A DNA stretch of 64,000 bases from CAYNVS01 sp964400725. GTDB lineage: Bacteria > Myxococcota_A > SURF-8 > CAYNVS01. The DNA is taken from positions 1 to 64,000 of the forward strand of contig CAYNVS010000014.1 in the NCBI GenBank assembly GCA_964400725.1. Direction: 5' to 3'. The notes beneath the pieces were generated by a model. The model had not been told where the DNA came from. It worked only from the letters and a program-made list of their open reading frames with translations, and ran no database searches. The first letter of the stretch is position 1; each line of letters opens with the position of its first letter. The translations under genes were made by a program, and so were the position numbers. This document shows, piece by piece, positions 24,546 to 34,553 of this stretch.

Positions 24546-25613
24546 ATGCAGGACAAGCCCAAAGACAGACGGGGCGCGCTGGCGAAAGAGCGCGTTGACG
24601 ACGACTACCGGCTCGAAAAAGGGCTGCGTCCCGAATCTTTCGCCGAGTACGTAGGCCAGCGGAAAGTCGTCGAAAATCTCGCGGTTTTCATAAAGGCGGC
24701 GCGCAACCGCAGCGAAACGCTTGACCACGTTCTTTTTCACAGCCCGCCGGGCTTGGGCAAAACGACGCTGGCGCACATAATCGCCAACGAGCTCGGAGTG
24801 GAACTTCACGTTACCAGCGGCCCCGCGCTCGATAAAAAAGGCGACCTCGCGGGAATACTAAGCAACCTCAAGGAAGGCGACGTTCTATTCATCGACGAGA
24901 TACACCGCCTAAACCCGATAATAGAAGAAAATTTATACCCGGCAATGGAGGACTTTCGCTTCGACATAGTGCTGGGCGAAGGGCCGCACGCGCGCAGCAT
25001 TAAGCTGCCTTTGCAGCCGTTCACGCTCATCGGCGCCACCACGCGGCAGGGCCTATTGACGAGCCCGCTGCGCGACCGCTTCGGCATCGTCGTGCATCTG
25101 GAGTTCTACCCGCCGGAAGAGCTGAAAAAAATCGTAATGCGCAGCTCCGGCCTGCTGGGCGTAAACGTGGACGAACAGGCCGCGGAGGAAATAGCAAAGC
25201 GAAGCCGAGGGACTCCGCGCATAGCCAACAGGCTTCTCAAACGCATCCGCGATTTTGCGGACTATGAGAACGCCGCGAAGATAGACAGACGGCTGGCGGA
25301 CTTCGCGCTTAAAAGGCTCGAAGTTGACGAGGCGGGACTTGACAGAACCGACAAGCTCATACTGCGCTCGATTATAGAAAAGTTCGACGGCGGGCCAGTG
25401 GGAATAGACAACCTCGCGGCGGCTTTGTCGGAGGAGTCCGACACGCTAGAAGAAGTGTACGAGCCGTACCTCATTCAGCAGGGTTACATAATGCGCACCA
25501 CCAGAGGGCGCGTGGCCACCAGCAAGGCGTATGAGCGGCTGGGGCTCGAGCAGCCCGCGCGGAAAAAGGCGGCGTTGGACGAATTGGATTTCTTCGGAAA
25601 GGATAAGAAATAA
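24546..25613 (+). CDS. ruvB: Holliday junction DNA helicase ATPase RuvB
   Basis: RuvB is the hexameric AAA+ motor that drives branch migration with RuvA. The N-terminus (EKGLRPESFAEYVGQRKVVENL), Walker A PPGLGKTTLA, Walker B LFIDEIHRL, sensor 1 TTRQGLL, the arginine finger region SPLRDRFGI and the C-terminal winged helix (PYLIQQGYIMRTTRGR) are complete. Length 355 residues, slightly above average owing to a charged C-terminal tail. Its last base is shared with the start of the next gene, an unrelated exported protein. Confidence 0.97.
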   Translation: MQDKPKDRRGALAKERVDDDYRLEKGLRPESFAEYVGQRKVVENLAVFIKAARNRSETLDHVLFHSPPGLGKTTLAHIIANELGVELHVTSGPALDKKGDLAGILSNLKEGDVLFIDEIHRLNPIIEENLYPAMEDFRFDIVLGEGPHARSIKLPLQPFTLIGATTRQGLLTSPLRDRFGIVVHLEFYPPEELKKIVMRSSGLLGVNVDEQAAEEIAKRSRGTPRIANRLLKRIRDFADYENAAKIDRRLADFALKRLEVDEAGLDRTDKLILRSIIEKFDGGPVGIDNLAAALSEESDTLEEVYEPYLIQQGYIMRTTRGRVATSKAYERLGLEQPARKKAALDELDFFGKDKK

Positions 25614-26599
25614 TGAAAATAAATATCTTTGCGGCTTCGCTAGCGCTGGTTTTGTTATTCTCTTTTACGGCCGCGGCGCTGGATTCCGAAGAGAGCGGAG
25701 CGAGCAAGACGAACTCCAAAACCAAAAAGGCGCCTAAAGACGAAGCGAAACCCGCGCCGGTTCAAATGCTCTTCGAAATTAAGGGCGCGAACATGAAGCC
25801 CAAGGAGAAGGACGCGCTCTTCGCAACCGCTTTCAAGGAGGCGAAAAAAGGCGGAGCGATAAAGCCGCTTACCGAGAAAGACATAAAAGACTCGTCGGAC
25901 GCCGCTGGGAAAAGCAAGACGATAAAAGAGGTCGCTAAGGAACAGGGAATTAAGTTTTTCGCCGCGTTCGAAGCCGCCGGCGGGCAGGCGAAAGGAACGA
26001 CGGACGCGAAAATCGAGTTCGACATCGACGGCAAAATAAGCGTTTTCGCAATTTACGGCGCGGACAAAGCGGGCGTCGGCGAGTTTGTGAAACGCGCCTT
26101 TACGGAAGTTCCCAAACTAATCGACGGACGCAAACGGACGGATTCCGGCGTTTTGTTTGCTAAACGCAAGTTCGGCTTTTTCGCATCAAACGCGACGGAT
26201 AAGACGCAGCTGGCGATTATGTCGAACCTTAAAAAAGGCTTGGCTAAGCTTTTCTCGGAACCGTTCTTTTCCGTGGGCGAAGTGAACGCGGACGACGAAA
26301 GCATGAAAAAAGAGGCGGAAAAGTCGGGCGACGTTAAGAAGGAAATCGAGAAAGATTTGGCCGACTGCCCGATTAAACCGTGCCAGACGGCTCTCGCGAC
26401 GGCAAGGGGAGTTTGCGACTACATAATTTTCAACGTCGCGCCGAAAAAGGGCGTCAAGGATAAATACGAGGCTTCCTTAACCTTCGAGCTTGCGGGGGGC
26501 CGCGTTATGACGCTTTATTACTATTTAGGATCCAAAGAAGCCACGAAAGCCGCCGACGCGCCCGCGAAGTTTATAAAAGAGATTGAAAGCCTGAAATAA
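25613..26599 (+). CDS. Exported hypothetical protein
   Basis: A signal peptide (MKINIFAASLALVLLFSFTAAA-type, residues about 1-22) is followed by a Lys/Ser/Thr-rich stretch and a mature alpha/beta domain of about 280 residues. No known family was recognised. A segment near residues 235-250, DCPIKPCQTALATARGVC, carries three cysteines and may form a disulfide; a similar Asp-rich or Lys-rich style is common to exported proteins in this window. The ATG overlaps the ruvB stop by one base, so the gene appears to be translationally coupled to ruvB even though it is exported. The protein may sense or bind something in the periplasm, but no ligand can be suggested. Confidence 0.5.
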   Translation: MKINIFAASLALVLLFSFTAAALDSEESGASKTNSKTKKAPKDEAKPAPVQMLFEIKGANMKPKEKDALFATAFKEAKKGGAIKPLTEKDIKDSSDAAGKSKTIKEVAKEQGIKFFAAFEAAGGQAKGTTDAKIEFDIDGKISVFAIYGADKAGVGEFVKRAFTEVPKLIDGRKRTDSGVLFAKRKFGFFASNATDKTQLAIMSNLKKGLAKLFSEPFFSVGEVNADDESMKKEAEKSGDVKKEIEKDLADCPIKPCQTALATARGVCDYIIFNVAPKKGVKDKYEASLTFELAGGRVMTLYYYLGSKEATKAADAPAKFIKEIESLK

Positions 26600-26639
26600 A
26601 ATTTAAGGGCCGCTCAGCCCGCGGATTGAGAGGTTTGCT

Positions 26640-27461
26640 ATGAAAAAAAGCATTGCTTTTTCGGTATTTCTTGCCGCCGTCGCGCTGACTTTCGCGCTCT
26701 GCTGCATGGCGGGCGAGAAAAAATCCGGCGCCGACAAATCCAAACCGAAAGACAAGCCGCTTACGCTCCCCGCGGGCGAGGAATTCAGCGCGCAGACCGA
26801 GGATAAAATTACGGTTTACGGCTCTCTTTACCTTCAGCCGACCGCTCCGGAGAAAGCTCCGCTTATAATCGCGTTTCATCAGATGTCGAAAGACAGACAT
26901 GAATACGAGGCGTCCGGAATCGCTCAGGCGCTTTACGGCGAGGGGTACAACCTTATTTTAATGGACGACCGCGGCCACGGAAAATCCACGGCGACTGAAA
27001 ACGCCCCGCTGGACTGGAAGAATATGGGCAAGGCCGATTGGGAAAAGGCCGGTTTTGACGTCGCCGCGGCGATTAAATTCGCCGAGAGCCGCAAGCTGAC
27101 GGGCGCAGGCATAGGGCTTATAGGCGCGAGCATCGGCTCGACGACCGTTTTGCTTTACGCCGCGATGGGCGATTCCAAAGTAAAATTCGTAATCATGCTC
27201 TCGCCGGGGCTTGCATGGCGGGACGTAGATACGAAAGAGCCGATGAAAAAGGCCGCGGGGGTGCCGGTATTGCTGGTCGCCTCCGATAAGGACGCCGACG
27301 GCTACTGCGCCCAGACTGCGGACGAATTGTCGAAGCTGAACCCGAAATCGGAAAAGAAAATATACCCCGGCGGCAAGCACGGAGTTTACATGACGACCGA
27401 CGCTCCGGTAATGATAGGCGACATTATCGCGTTTGTTAAGAAAAACCTATCGGCGAAATAA
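26640..27461 (+). CDS. Exported alpha/beta hydrolase (dienelactone-hydrolase/BAAT-like)
   Basis: The 273-residue protein has an N-terminal signal sequence and a serine alpha/beta-hydrolase fold. The nucleophile elbow GASIGSTT (Ser in GxSxG), the acid in ASDKDADGYC and the histidine in GGKHGVYM form the triad; the HQMSKDRHEY and DDRGHGKSTA loops resemble acyl-CoA thioesterase or dienelactone-hydrolase relatives. It should cleave an ester or a small peptide bond outside the cytoplasm. A Lys-rich linker separates the signal from the domain, as in other exported proteins here. The substrate is unknown. A GAGAGG site precedes the ATG. Confidence 0.78.
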   Translation: MKKSIAFSVFLAAVALTFALCCMAGEKKSGADKSKPKDKPLTLPAGEEFSAQTEDKITVYGSLYLQPTAPEKAPLIIAFHQMSKDRHEYEASGIAQALYGEGYNLILMDDRGHGKSTATENAPLDWKNMGKADWEKAGFDVAAAIKFAESRKLTGAGIGLIGASIGSTTVLLYAAMGDSKVKFVIMLSPGLAWRDVDTKEPMKKAAGVPVLLVASDKDADGYCAQTADELSKLNPKSEKKIYPGGKHGVYMTTDAPVMIGDIIAFVKKNLSAK

Positions 27462-27618
27462 TTTTTCATTCGATATTTTTTCAGCGGTTCCTCGCTTTTT
27501 TGCTTTTGTCGAAAATCCGAACCGTTTTTTTTGCAAACGGCTTAAAATTATTGGCTTTGATTAAAAAAGAATTTGCAACCTGTAATTTGGTGTGATATTA
27601 AAATTTTCACTTTTTGTA

Positions 27619-27637
27619 TTGTCAATATACTTGACAA
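27619..27637 (+). promoter_or_regulatory. Inverted repeat overlapping a -35 element, possible operator
   Basis: TTGTCAA (27619-27625) and TTGACAA (27631-27637) form a perfect seven-base inverted repeat with a five-base TATAC spacer. Its right half contains a consensus -35 TTGACA, with a weak TAGCTA candidate -10 at 27655-27660. A regulator bound here would block a promoter of the barrel gene at 27735. Sequence-only inference. Confidence 0.4.
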
Positions 27638-27734
27638 GCGCGGCAAGGTAAGGTTAGCTAAATCAAGTTTTTTGGTTTTTGAGGCTATAAAAACGTCTTA
27701 ACACTGTATGAATTTGATAAAGAGAGTAGGGATA

Positions 27735-28628
27735 ATGAAGAAGTATAGCCTGTATTCAGCGATTTTCGCATTGGTTTTGGCGTTCGGAGTTTCCTTTGCT
27801 TACGCGGCGGACGAGAACGCTACATCTACCGACAACTCCGCTACCGGCATGGATGAAAAGGCGCTTGAAAAAGACGCATCCGACGCCAAGGAAAAAGTCG
27901 ATTCGAAGTCGGGAGAAACGGTTAAAATGGAGCTGCCGGCGAAGAAGCTCATCAAGGTCGTGCAGAACAAGCTCTACAAAAAAGAGATGAAAGGTCTGCT
28001 TCTTCCTTATTTCGGCGGCATGCCGTTCGGCGACTACTACAAGTCGATGGTAATCGGCTTGAAGGCCGACTTCTTCATCACGGAATATATGGGACTTCAG
28101 CTCAACTTCGCTTACGACGTTTACGCGAAGCCTTCCGAGTTTATGGCCAGCGCGCTTAAGAACCTCTCCGGCGACCCGAAGGGCGTTCCGGCGGCGAAAA
28201 TGGAATTTTTAACCAATCTCGACTTCGTCTTTATTCCGCTTTACGGCAAGTTCTCCCTGCTGTCCGAAGTCATCGCTCATTACGACTTAGGCATTTATCT
28301 TGGCGGCGGCGTGTCGCGCTATAAGTCCGTTTCCAGCAGCGACATCAGCTACATTAACGATAAGTACACCAGCTACGGCGAAAACCTCGACCCGGCTCTG
28401 GCTGGCGATCCATGGACGAAAATTTCTCCGGCCATCGACGCGGGCGTATTCGCCCAGATTTACATCCTCAACTGGCTGCTTGTCCGCGCTGATTTCATGT
28501 TCGTCGATTCTCTCACGCACAGAAGAGTTTTCGACGTAGCTAAGAAAACTATGCAGGACAGCGAATCCCTCGGCATACAGGAATACATGCTCACTTTGGG
28601 CGTCGGCTTTATGCTGCCCCCGAACTAA
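27735..28628 (+). CDS. Outer-membrane beta-barrel protein of the myxobacterial OMP type
   Basis: ATG 27735 has a modest site (AGGGA) upstream and a clear signal peptide (KKYSLYSAIFALVLAFGVSFAYAA). The mature part begins with a charged Lys/Glu/Asp helix, followed by about 220 residues of barrel strands: LLLPYFGGMPFGDYYKS, ADFFITEYMGLQLNFAYDVY, LYGKFSLLSEVIAHYDLGIYLGGGV and MLTLGVGFML. The layout resembles small outer-membrane barrels of Deltaproteobacteria that sit near gliding-motility (Glt) gene sets. It is followed by TPR proteins, supporting an envelope complex. The 297-residue length is within that family. A specific GltA or GltB identity cannot be assigned. Confidence 0.6.
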   Translation: MKKYSLYSAIFALVLAFGVSFAYAADENATSTDNSATGMDEKALEKDASDAKEKVDSKSGETVKMELPAKKLIKVVQNKLYKKEMKGLLLPYFGGMPFGDYYKSMVIGLKADFFITEYMGLQLNFAYDVYAKPSEFMASALKNLSGDPKGVPAAKMEFLTNLDFVFIPLYGKFSLLSEVIAHYDLGIYLGGGVSRYKSVSSSDISYINDKYTSYGENLDPALAGDPWTKISPAIDAGVFAQIYILNWLLVRADFMFVDSLTHRRVFDVAKKTMQDSESLGIQEYMLTLGVGFMLPPN

Positions 28629-28710
28629 TCCGCTGTTTTAAGTATTTGCGTTTAACGCTTTCAAATATGCGCCGACTCGCTTAATCCGCGCCCGGCTTAG
28701 AGGTGATTTG

Positions 28711-30375
28711 ATGAGCAAGCGAATTATAATGATAGGTTTGGTTCTTACGGCCGTATTGGCGTCCGTAATTGCGACGGGATGCAATAAAAATCCCCGCGAC
28801 GTAGAGCTCGTGCGTTATAAGTACATAATGATGAAGGAAGAGGACAGACTCAAGCTGCCCCAGGACATCCTCGATACTATAGACGCTTACAATAATAAAG
28901 ACTATTATAAAGCGGCGGTCGGTTTTTCGGCGATACTCAACAACCAAAGCTACCGCGCCATGCACCAAACCGCGCATTACTACCTGACCGAGTGTCTCGA
29001 CAGAGTCGGACTTTATCAGGCGTCAATGTTCGAGCTGGCCAATATTCTATTCAAAGGCCCGGACCAAATTTATTTTACCGCGGCTCTTACCAAGCTGCTG
29101 GCGCTCACCAAGGAGACAAAGGACGAATCGGTCATCTTCAACGTTTTACAGACGATCGACATCAACCTCTTTCCGCCTAAATTCAAAAACGAAATGATTT
29201 ACATGCGCGGCAAGCGCCTGTTTTACGAAGGCAATTACGAAGCGGCGCAAAAAGAGTTCATCGCCGTTTCCACCGACTCGGCTTTCTACGCGAAGTCGCT
29301 TTACTTCACCGGCATCATTCAGGTCGTCCGCAAGGATTACGGCGCGGCGCGCAAAACGTTCGACGCGATTAACGCCCTTCCCGACACCTACTCCGATTTC
29401 GGCGAAGCGAGCAAAGTCAAGGAAATGTCCAAGCTGGCTCTCGGACAGTTCTTCTACAAGGCGGGCTTTGCGGCCACCCGCGACAAATACGCCATTCTCG
29501 CCAAGGCGCTCGACTATTACAACAGCGTTGACCGCGCCAACGACGATCAGTGGTTTGAGGCTCTTTTCGAGAAGACGTGGACGACCACTCTAATCGACCA
29601 CTACAATACTTCTTTGGGCACCATTCTTACAATTAATTCGCCGTTCTTCGCTCAGCAGTTTTTGCCGGAAGCGAAACTCATCGAGGCGATGAACTGGTAC
29701 CGTTTGTGCAAATGGGAAGACGTCCGCCATACGGTTAAAACCTTCAGAGATACCTACGAGCCGATGGCTAAGGCAATCGAGGAGTATTTGGGCGCGAACA
29801 TTAAAAGCTCCGGCCAAGTCGTTTACGACGATTTGCTCGCCCAATACGAAGCGGCTTTGAACGACAGACAATCGTTGCTGTCTCTTCAGGTTCTCACCGC
29901 GGTTCTAAACAACGACAACAAATTCCTCGAAATTTATCTCGCCATTAAAGAGATGGAAAAGGAACTCGAAATTTTAAAGAACGCTCCGACCGACTTCCGC
30001 AACGACATGTACGTTCAACGTTTCGAGAAGCAAAGCTCCAAAAAGCTGGAGAACCTTAAAAAGAAGGCCGGAAATAGAGCGCTCACTCAGCTTGACCAAA
30101 TCGGTAAAACTCTCAAAAACCAGCTGGGCAACGCTTACGCAATCGACTTCGAGCTTACCGACAGCGAGCGCAAGCACCTTGAAAAAATCGAGCTTTTCGG
30201 AATCACCGCTTCCGAGTATCATGCCGAAAAATCCCGTTTGGATTACGCCAACTACACCGAAGCCGTTAAAGGCGGCGAGCTTTATTGGCCGTTCCAAGGG
30301 GAATATTGGAAGGACGAGCTCGGATATTATTATTACTCTGTTTCCGATGAATGCGTCGCGACGGAAAATGATTAA
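28711..30375 (+). CDS. TPR-rich lipoprotein
   Basis: A lipoprotein signal (lipobox ATGC, Cys24) follows ATG 28711. The rest (554 residues) is almost all helical with degenerate TPR units, for example KDYYKAAVGFSAIL, LFYEGNYEAAQKEF and VRKDYGAARKTFDA. A long C-terminal helical part contains Lys/Leu-rich coiled-coil segments. TPR lipoproteins of this length (GltE/AglT- or GltC-like) occur in Glt-type clusters, where they hold periplasmic parts of the machine together. Homology to one named protein is not certain from visual reading. It lies between the barrel gene and the giant TPR gene, all in one direction and closely spaced. Confidence 0.6.
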   Translation: MSKRIIMIGLVLTAVLASVIATGCNKNPRDVELVRYKYIMMKEEDRLKLPQDILDTIDAYNNKDYYKAAVGFSAILNNQSYRAMHQTAHYYLTECLDRVGLYQASMFELANILFKGPDQIYFTAALTKLLALTKETKDESVIFNVLQTIDINLFPPKFKNEMIYMRGKRLFYEGNYEAAQKEFIAVSTDSAFYAKSLYFTGIIQVVRKDYGAARKTFDAINALPDTYSDFGEASKVKEMSKLALGQFFYKAGFAATRDKYAILAKALDYYNSVDRANDDQWFEALFEKTWTTTLIDHYNTSLGTILTINSPFFAQQFLPEAKLIEAMNWYRLCKWEDVRHTVKTFRDTYEPMAKAIEEYLGANIKSSGQVVYDDLLAQYEAALNDRQSLLSLQVLTAVLNNDNKFLEIYLAIKEMEKELEILKNAPTDFRNDMYVQRFEKQSSKKLENLKKKAGNRALTQLDQIGKTLKNQLGNAYAIDFELTDSERKHLEKIELFGITASEYHAEKSRLDYANYTEAVKGGELYWPFQGEYWKDELGYYYYSVSDECVATEND

Positions 30376-30406
30376 TTCTCTGCCTTTTTAAGAGGGGTAT
30401 GAAACT

Positions 30407-33400
30407 ATGAGCCGTTACATTAGATTTTCAGCAGTCTTACTGGCGTTCGCCTTTGTTTTGACGCTTGCCGGGTTTAAATCCGACGGGTTCGGTCTTTCTC
30501 TGATCAATTCCGTAAAAGCCGCCGACGAAAAAGCCGGCGACGCGGCGGACAAGGACAAAGAAAAAGATAAGGAAAAGTCCAAGAAAAAGAAGAAGAAGGA
30601 CGAAGAGAAGAAGGAAGAGAAGAAAGACGATAAAAAGAAAAAGCTGAAGACCGACGCGACCGAGCAGCAAAGCGGCGACAAGACGAGGAAAAAGCGCAAC
30701 AAGGAGCGCCAGTTCCAGACTCTTACTCCGGAACAGCAGGCCGAAGCCGACGCGAAAAAGAAGCAGCAGATTAAAGACTTCGTGGACGAGCTGAAGCGCA
30801 AAGACGACGTGAAGGGAAACACTGAAGTCAGCAAAAAATACGACGAGTCCATTCAAAAATTGCTGGACATAATCGTCAATTCGCCTTCGCAAATAACGCT
30901 GCGCAGGCTGGCGGAACTTTACTGGAAGAAGGGGCGCCGTTTGGCCGCGGAAGAAAACGAGCGCTATCAGTCGGCTATGGAAGAATACATGAAGAACGCC
31001 GACAAAGAGAAAAAAGGGACTCAGCCTAAGTTTAACGACAAGGCCGGCCATAAGTATTACGAGCTCGCAATTTCCGTTTCCTTTAAAATCATCGAGCTAT
31101 TCCCCGACTGGGACTCCATCGACGAAGTTTATCTGTTCATAGGACAGAACTACAACGAAATGGAAATGAAGGACGAAGGCGTTAATTACATTCGCAAGCT
31201 GGTGCAGGATTTCCCCGAATCCAAGTACGCGCAGGACGCGTGGTTCCTCGTCGGAGAATATTACTTCGACAAAGGAAACGCCATGGACGCTTTGGCCGCC
31301 TACCAGAACGCCATTAAAGATAAAAACCGCGCCATTTACGGCGTCGCAAGAAGAAAAATCGGCTGGTGCCATTACAACCTCGCGCAGTTCAAAGAGGCCA
31401 TAGACGCGCTTCAGGACGTCGTAAGCTGGTCGGAAAGTCAGACCGGTAAAGGGTTCGCTCTGAAAGACGAGTCTTTGGGCGACCTTGTAAAATTCTACGC
31501 CGAAGCCGCCGTCGAGCCGAACAGCGGCGTTACCGAGGAAGACGGAAGAAACTTTTTCAAATCCAAGGACAAGCAAAAATATTTCATCGCCTTCCTGACC
31601 GGTTTGGCGATGGGTTACGAAAACGTCGGCGAATCGCAGAACACGATTAGAATATATAAGGAAATAATTGCGATACAGCCGCTTGATAAGAAAAACCCGA
31701 ACTATCAGCAGAAGATAGTCGATGAATGGGGCAAGATCGGCAACAAGAACGAACACGTAAACGCGATTCTCGACATGGTCGAATACGCCAAGCCTCCCAA
31801 AGAGTCCAAGTGGGTTGAGGCGAACTTGAAGAACTTCAAGGAACTCGTGGACGAAGCGTGGCAGACCGCGGAAATCATGCTGGTTAAAGTCGTTACCGAC
31901 TACCACACCGAGGCGATGAAGACCCGACTGGACTCGACGTGGGAAGCCGCGCAAAAAATTTACGAGATTTATCTGCGCTATTTTATGAAAGATCAGGACG
32001 GAACCGTTAATAAAAACTATTATCCGTCCATGTACAACTACGCCGAACTGCTTTACTCCCGCGCCGAAGATTCCTACAAATTATGGCAAAAAATGCGCGA
32101 CGCGGCGAAGAAGCAGGGCAAAAATCCCGACGCCGACGAAAACGTCGTAGCTCAGGAAAACCTGATTAAGAGCTTCTATGAAAAGGCGGGCGATCAGTAC
32201 CAGAAGGTTGCCGCTTACGACCCCAAGGGGAAATACTTCGAAGATTCAGCCTACAACTCCATCGTTGCGTTCGAGCAAATCGTCCGCACCGAAATTCAGA
32301 AGGCGTTCGACGACTCTAAGACGCGCCAAAAGAAGAATGTTGCGAACATTAAAATTAATAAAGATACCATTGATAAGGACGAGAACCTGAAAGAGCAGTA
32401 TCCGCGCAAGGACATGCCTTCAATCGTTCAAAAGTTCGTCGATTCCTGCGAAATTTATATCAAATCTTCGACCAACGAGAAATACATGGTTGACGTTATG
32501 TATAAAGCGGCCATCATGTATTACGTCCATAACCAGTTCCCGGAAGCGGCGACTAAGTTCCGCGTCATCATCGACAAATACCCCAACAACAAGCTGGCGG
32601 TATTCAGCGCGAACCTCGTCTTGGATTCTCTCAACATCGAAGGCGATTACGCTCAGCTTAACGAAGTCGCGCGCGACTTCTTCTCCCGCCCCTCTCTCAT
32701 CGATAAGCAGGGAAGCCTTCGTAAACAGTTTAAAGACGACCTTGAGAGCCTAATCGAGAAATCGCAGTCGAAGCTGTGCTTTATCGAGGCCGCCAAGGCG
32801 AAAAACGCTAAGACTAAGGCGGAAAAAGACCAGAACAACATGATAGCCGGCAACTGCTTTGTCGCTTACCTGCGCGAGTTCTATCCGTACGACGGCAAAA
32901 AGAACGTCGTTAAATACGAAGTTCCGAAAGATATGAAGGGGAAATATTGGAGCGGAACCGAATGGAAGCCGATAAAGGGAGCCATTAAAGGCAAAGGCGA
33001 TATATACGACAGAGCTCTTTACAACTCCATATTCTTCTTCGTTGAAGCCGGTTACATTAAAAACGCGGTTAAAATGCAGCACGAGTTCATCGAGAACCCG
33101 ATGTTCGAGAAGAGCAAGTATCTCGAAGAGGTTTTCTTCAACCTCGGAACCAACTACCGCGCAATGGCCGAATACGAAAAGGCGAGCGAATATTACAAAA
33201 AATACGCCGAAAAATACAAGAACGGCGTTTACCTTAAAAACGCTCTCGAATTCGCGATGGGTTATTATATTAATGTTGGAAACCTAAATCTCGGTTTTAA
33301 ACTGAGAGAGGATTATCTTAAAATTAAAGACATTAGCGCCGAAGAGCGCGACAAGCTGGACTTCCTTGTCGGTTACATTTATTTAGACAACGGCGACGAA

Positions 33401-34480
33401 AAGAAGGCGGAAAAAGCCTTTCAAGACTACCTGAAGAATCGCGCCAAGGATTACAAAATCCCCGTCCTCAAGAAGGGTAAGGGCAAAGACAAAAAAGAGA
33501 CCGCGCTTGGCATCGATAATGAAAATACTTTCTGCAAAGGAAACGCCGACAACATCGTCATGGCCTACGGAGAGCTTGTAGCGCTTTATAAGAAGCAGAA
33601 GCGCGAAAAAGAAGTGAAAGAAATTCAAGAGAAACTTGTTCTCTTTAGAAAGATTGAAAAGTTTGAAAAGCCGATTTCCCAGAAAGAGTCGATGGGCGTT
33701 CTATCCGAAGCCGTCTTTGCGGGCACAGAAGAGAAATTCGCCGAATTCAGGGCGAAAAACCTAAAATGCAACGCCGGATTGAGCCAGAAAAACTTCGACA
33801 AGTGCATCAAAGACAAACTTAACGAGAAACTCGAAGGGTTGAAGGAACTGGAATCGACTTATAAAGGAATTATCGCGGAACTGCACGACCCGTTCTGGTC
33901 GGTCGCGTCCCTTACCCGCATAGGTTTAGCCTACGAGAACATGGCAAAGGCCTTCTTCCAATCAACCGTCCCCAACTACCTGATGCAGGTTGGAATCGAA
34001 GTTTACGAAATGTACGTTGAAGGGCTGCAGCAGCGTTCCGCGCAAATCGAAGAAAAAGCCATCGGCTTCTTCGTCGAGGCGATGAACACTGCAAGAAACT
34101 ACGGCGTTTACAACGATTATTCTAAAAAAGCCATCGAAATGCTTCAGCAGTACCGTCCGACAGAATATCCGCAGAGCATGGAGCTATTCACAACCAAGCA
34201 CGGCTTTGTCGACGCTTTCTACACTGGAGGCTTCGCCATCGCCGAGCCCGCAGACGAGAAAAAGGAAGAAAAAGAAGAAGCGAAGGAAGAGGCTAAAGAC
34301 GCCAAAGTTGAAGATAACGCCTTAGACGAAGCCAAAGATAAGAAAGAAAAGAAGGACGGAGCCAAGGACAAGGCGGAGGAGAAGAAGTCCGATAAAGATA
34401 AGAAAGAAGATAAGAAGGAAGAGAAGAAGGACGACAAAAAGGGGAAAAAGCCCAAGAAGGCGAAGAAGGAAAAGGAATAG
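30407..34480 (+). CDS. Giant exported TPR protein with charged ends
   Basis: The longest gene in the window (1357 residues). A signal-like N-terminus is followed by a Lys/Asp/Glu-rich tract (residues about 45-110). Degenerate TPR units then run from about 150 to 1260, for example AQDAWFLVGEYYFDKGNAM, YYVHNQFPEAATKFRVIIDK and NYRAMAEYEKASEYYKKY. The last 80 residues are again almost pure Lys, Glu, Asp and Ala. Such proteins form large helical solenoids that assemble periplasmic complexes; the closest functional comparison is to the large TPR proteins of the myxobacterial Glt machine. No catalytic motif is present. GAGGGG nine bases upstream supports ATG 30407. The charged ends may bind cell wall or polyanions. 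Confidence 0.62.
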   Translation: MSRYIRFSAVLLAFAFVLTLAGFKSDGFGLSLINSVKAADEKAGDAADKDKEKDKEKSKKKKKKDEEKKEEKKDDKKKKLKTDATEQQSGDKTRKKRNKERQFQTLTPEQQAEADAKKKQQIKDFVDELKRKDDVKGNTEVSKKYDESIQKLLDIIVNSPSQITLRRLAELYWKKGRRLAAEENERYQSAMEEYMKNADKEKKGTQPKFNDKAGHKYYELAISVSFKIIELFPDWDSIDEVYLFIGQNYNEMEMKDEGVNYIRKLVQDFPESKYAQDAWFLVGEYYFDKGNAMDALAAYQNAIKDKNRAIYGVARRKIGWCHYNLAQFKEAIDALQDVVSWSESQTGKGFALKDESLGDLVKFYAEAAVEPNSGVTEEDGRNFFKSKDKQKYFIAFLTGLAMGYENVGESQNTIRIYKEIIAIQPLDKKNPNYQQKIVDEWGKIGNKNEHVNAILDMVEYAKPPKESKWVEANLKNFKELVDEAWQTAEIMLVKVVTDYHTEAMKTRLDSTWEAAQKIYEIYLRYFMKDQDGTVNKNYYPSMYNYAELLYSRAEDSYKLWQKMRDAAKKQGKNPDADENVVAQENLIKSFYEKAGDQYQKVAAYDPKGKYFEDSAYNSIVAFEQIVRTEIQKAFDDSKTRQKKNVANIKINKDTIDKDENLKEQYPRKDMPSIVQKFVDSCEIYIKSSTNEKYMVDVMYKAAIMYYVHNQFPEAATKFRVIIDKYPNNKLAVFSANLVLDSLNIEGDYAQLNEVARDFFSRPSLIDKQGSLRKQFKDDLESLIEKSQSKLCFIEAAKAKNAKTKAEKDQNNMIAGNCFVAYLREFYPYDGKKNVVKYEVPKDMKGKYWSGTEWKPIKGAIKGKGDIYDRALYNSIFFFVEAGYIKNAVKMQHEFIENPMFEKSKYLEEVFFNLGTNYRAMAEYEKASEYYKKYAEKYKNGVYLKNALEFAMGYYINVGNLNLGFKLREDYLKIKDISAEERDKLDFLVGYIYLDNGDEKKAEKAFQDYLKNRAKDYKIPVLKKGKGKDKKETALGIDNENTFCKGNADNIVMAYGELVALYKKQKREKEVKEIQEKLVLFRKIEKFEKPISQKESMGVLSEAVFAGTEEKFAEFRAKNLKCNAGLSQKNFDKCIKDKLNEKLEGLKELESTYKGIIAELHDPFWSVASLTRIGLAYENMAKAFFQSTVPNYLMQVGIEVYEMYVEGLQQRSAQIEEKAIGFFVEAMNTARNYGVYNDYSKKAIEMLQQYRPTEYPQSMELFTTKHGFVDAFYTGGFAIAEPADEKKEEKEEAKEEAKDAKVEDNALDEAKDKKEKKDGAKDKAEEKKSDKDKKEDKKEEKKDDKKGKKPKKAKKEKE

Positions 34481-34553
34481 CCTTTGAAGGCTTAAAGCGG
34501 TTTTAGCGAATTTAGCGAACGCGTAGAAAAAACCGAGAATGAGGTAAGACAAA

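Noticed and set aside
27462..27540. CCGTTT/AAACGG repeat after the hydrolase as a terminator
   Set aside because: The stem is short and AT-rich and the T residues lie within the loop, not after it.
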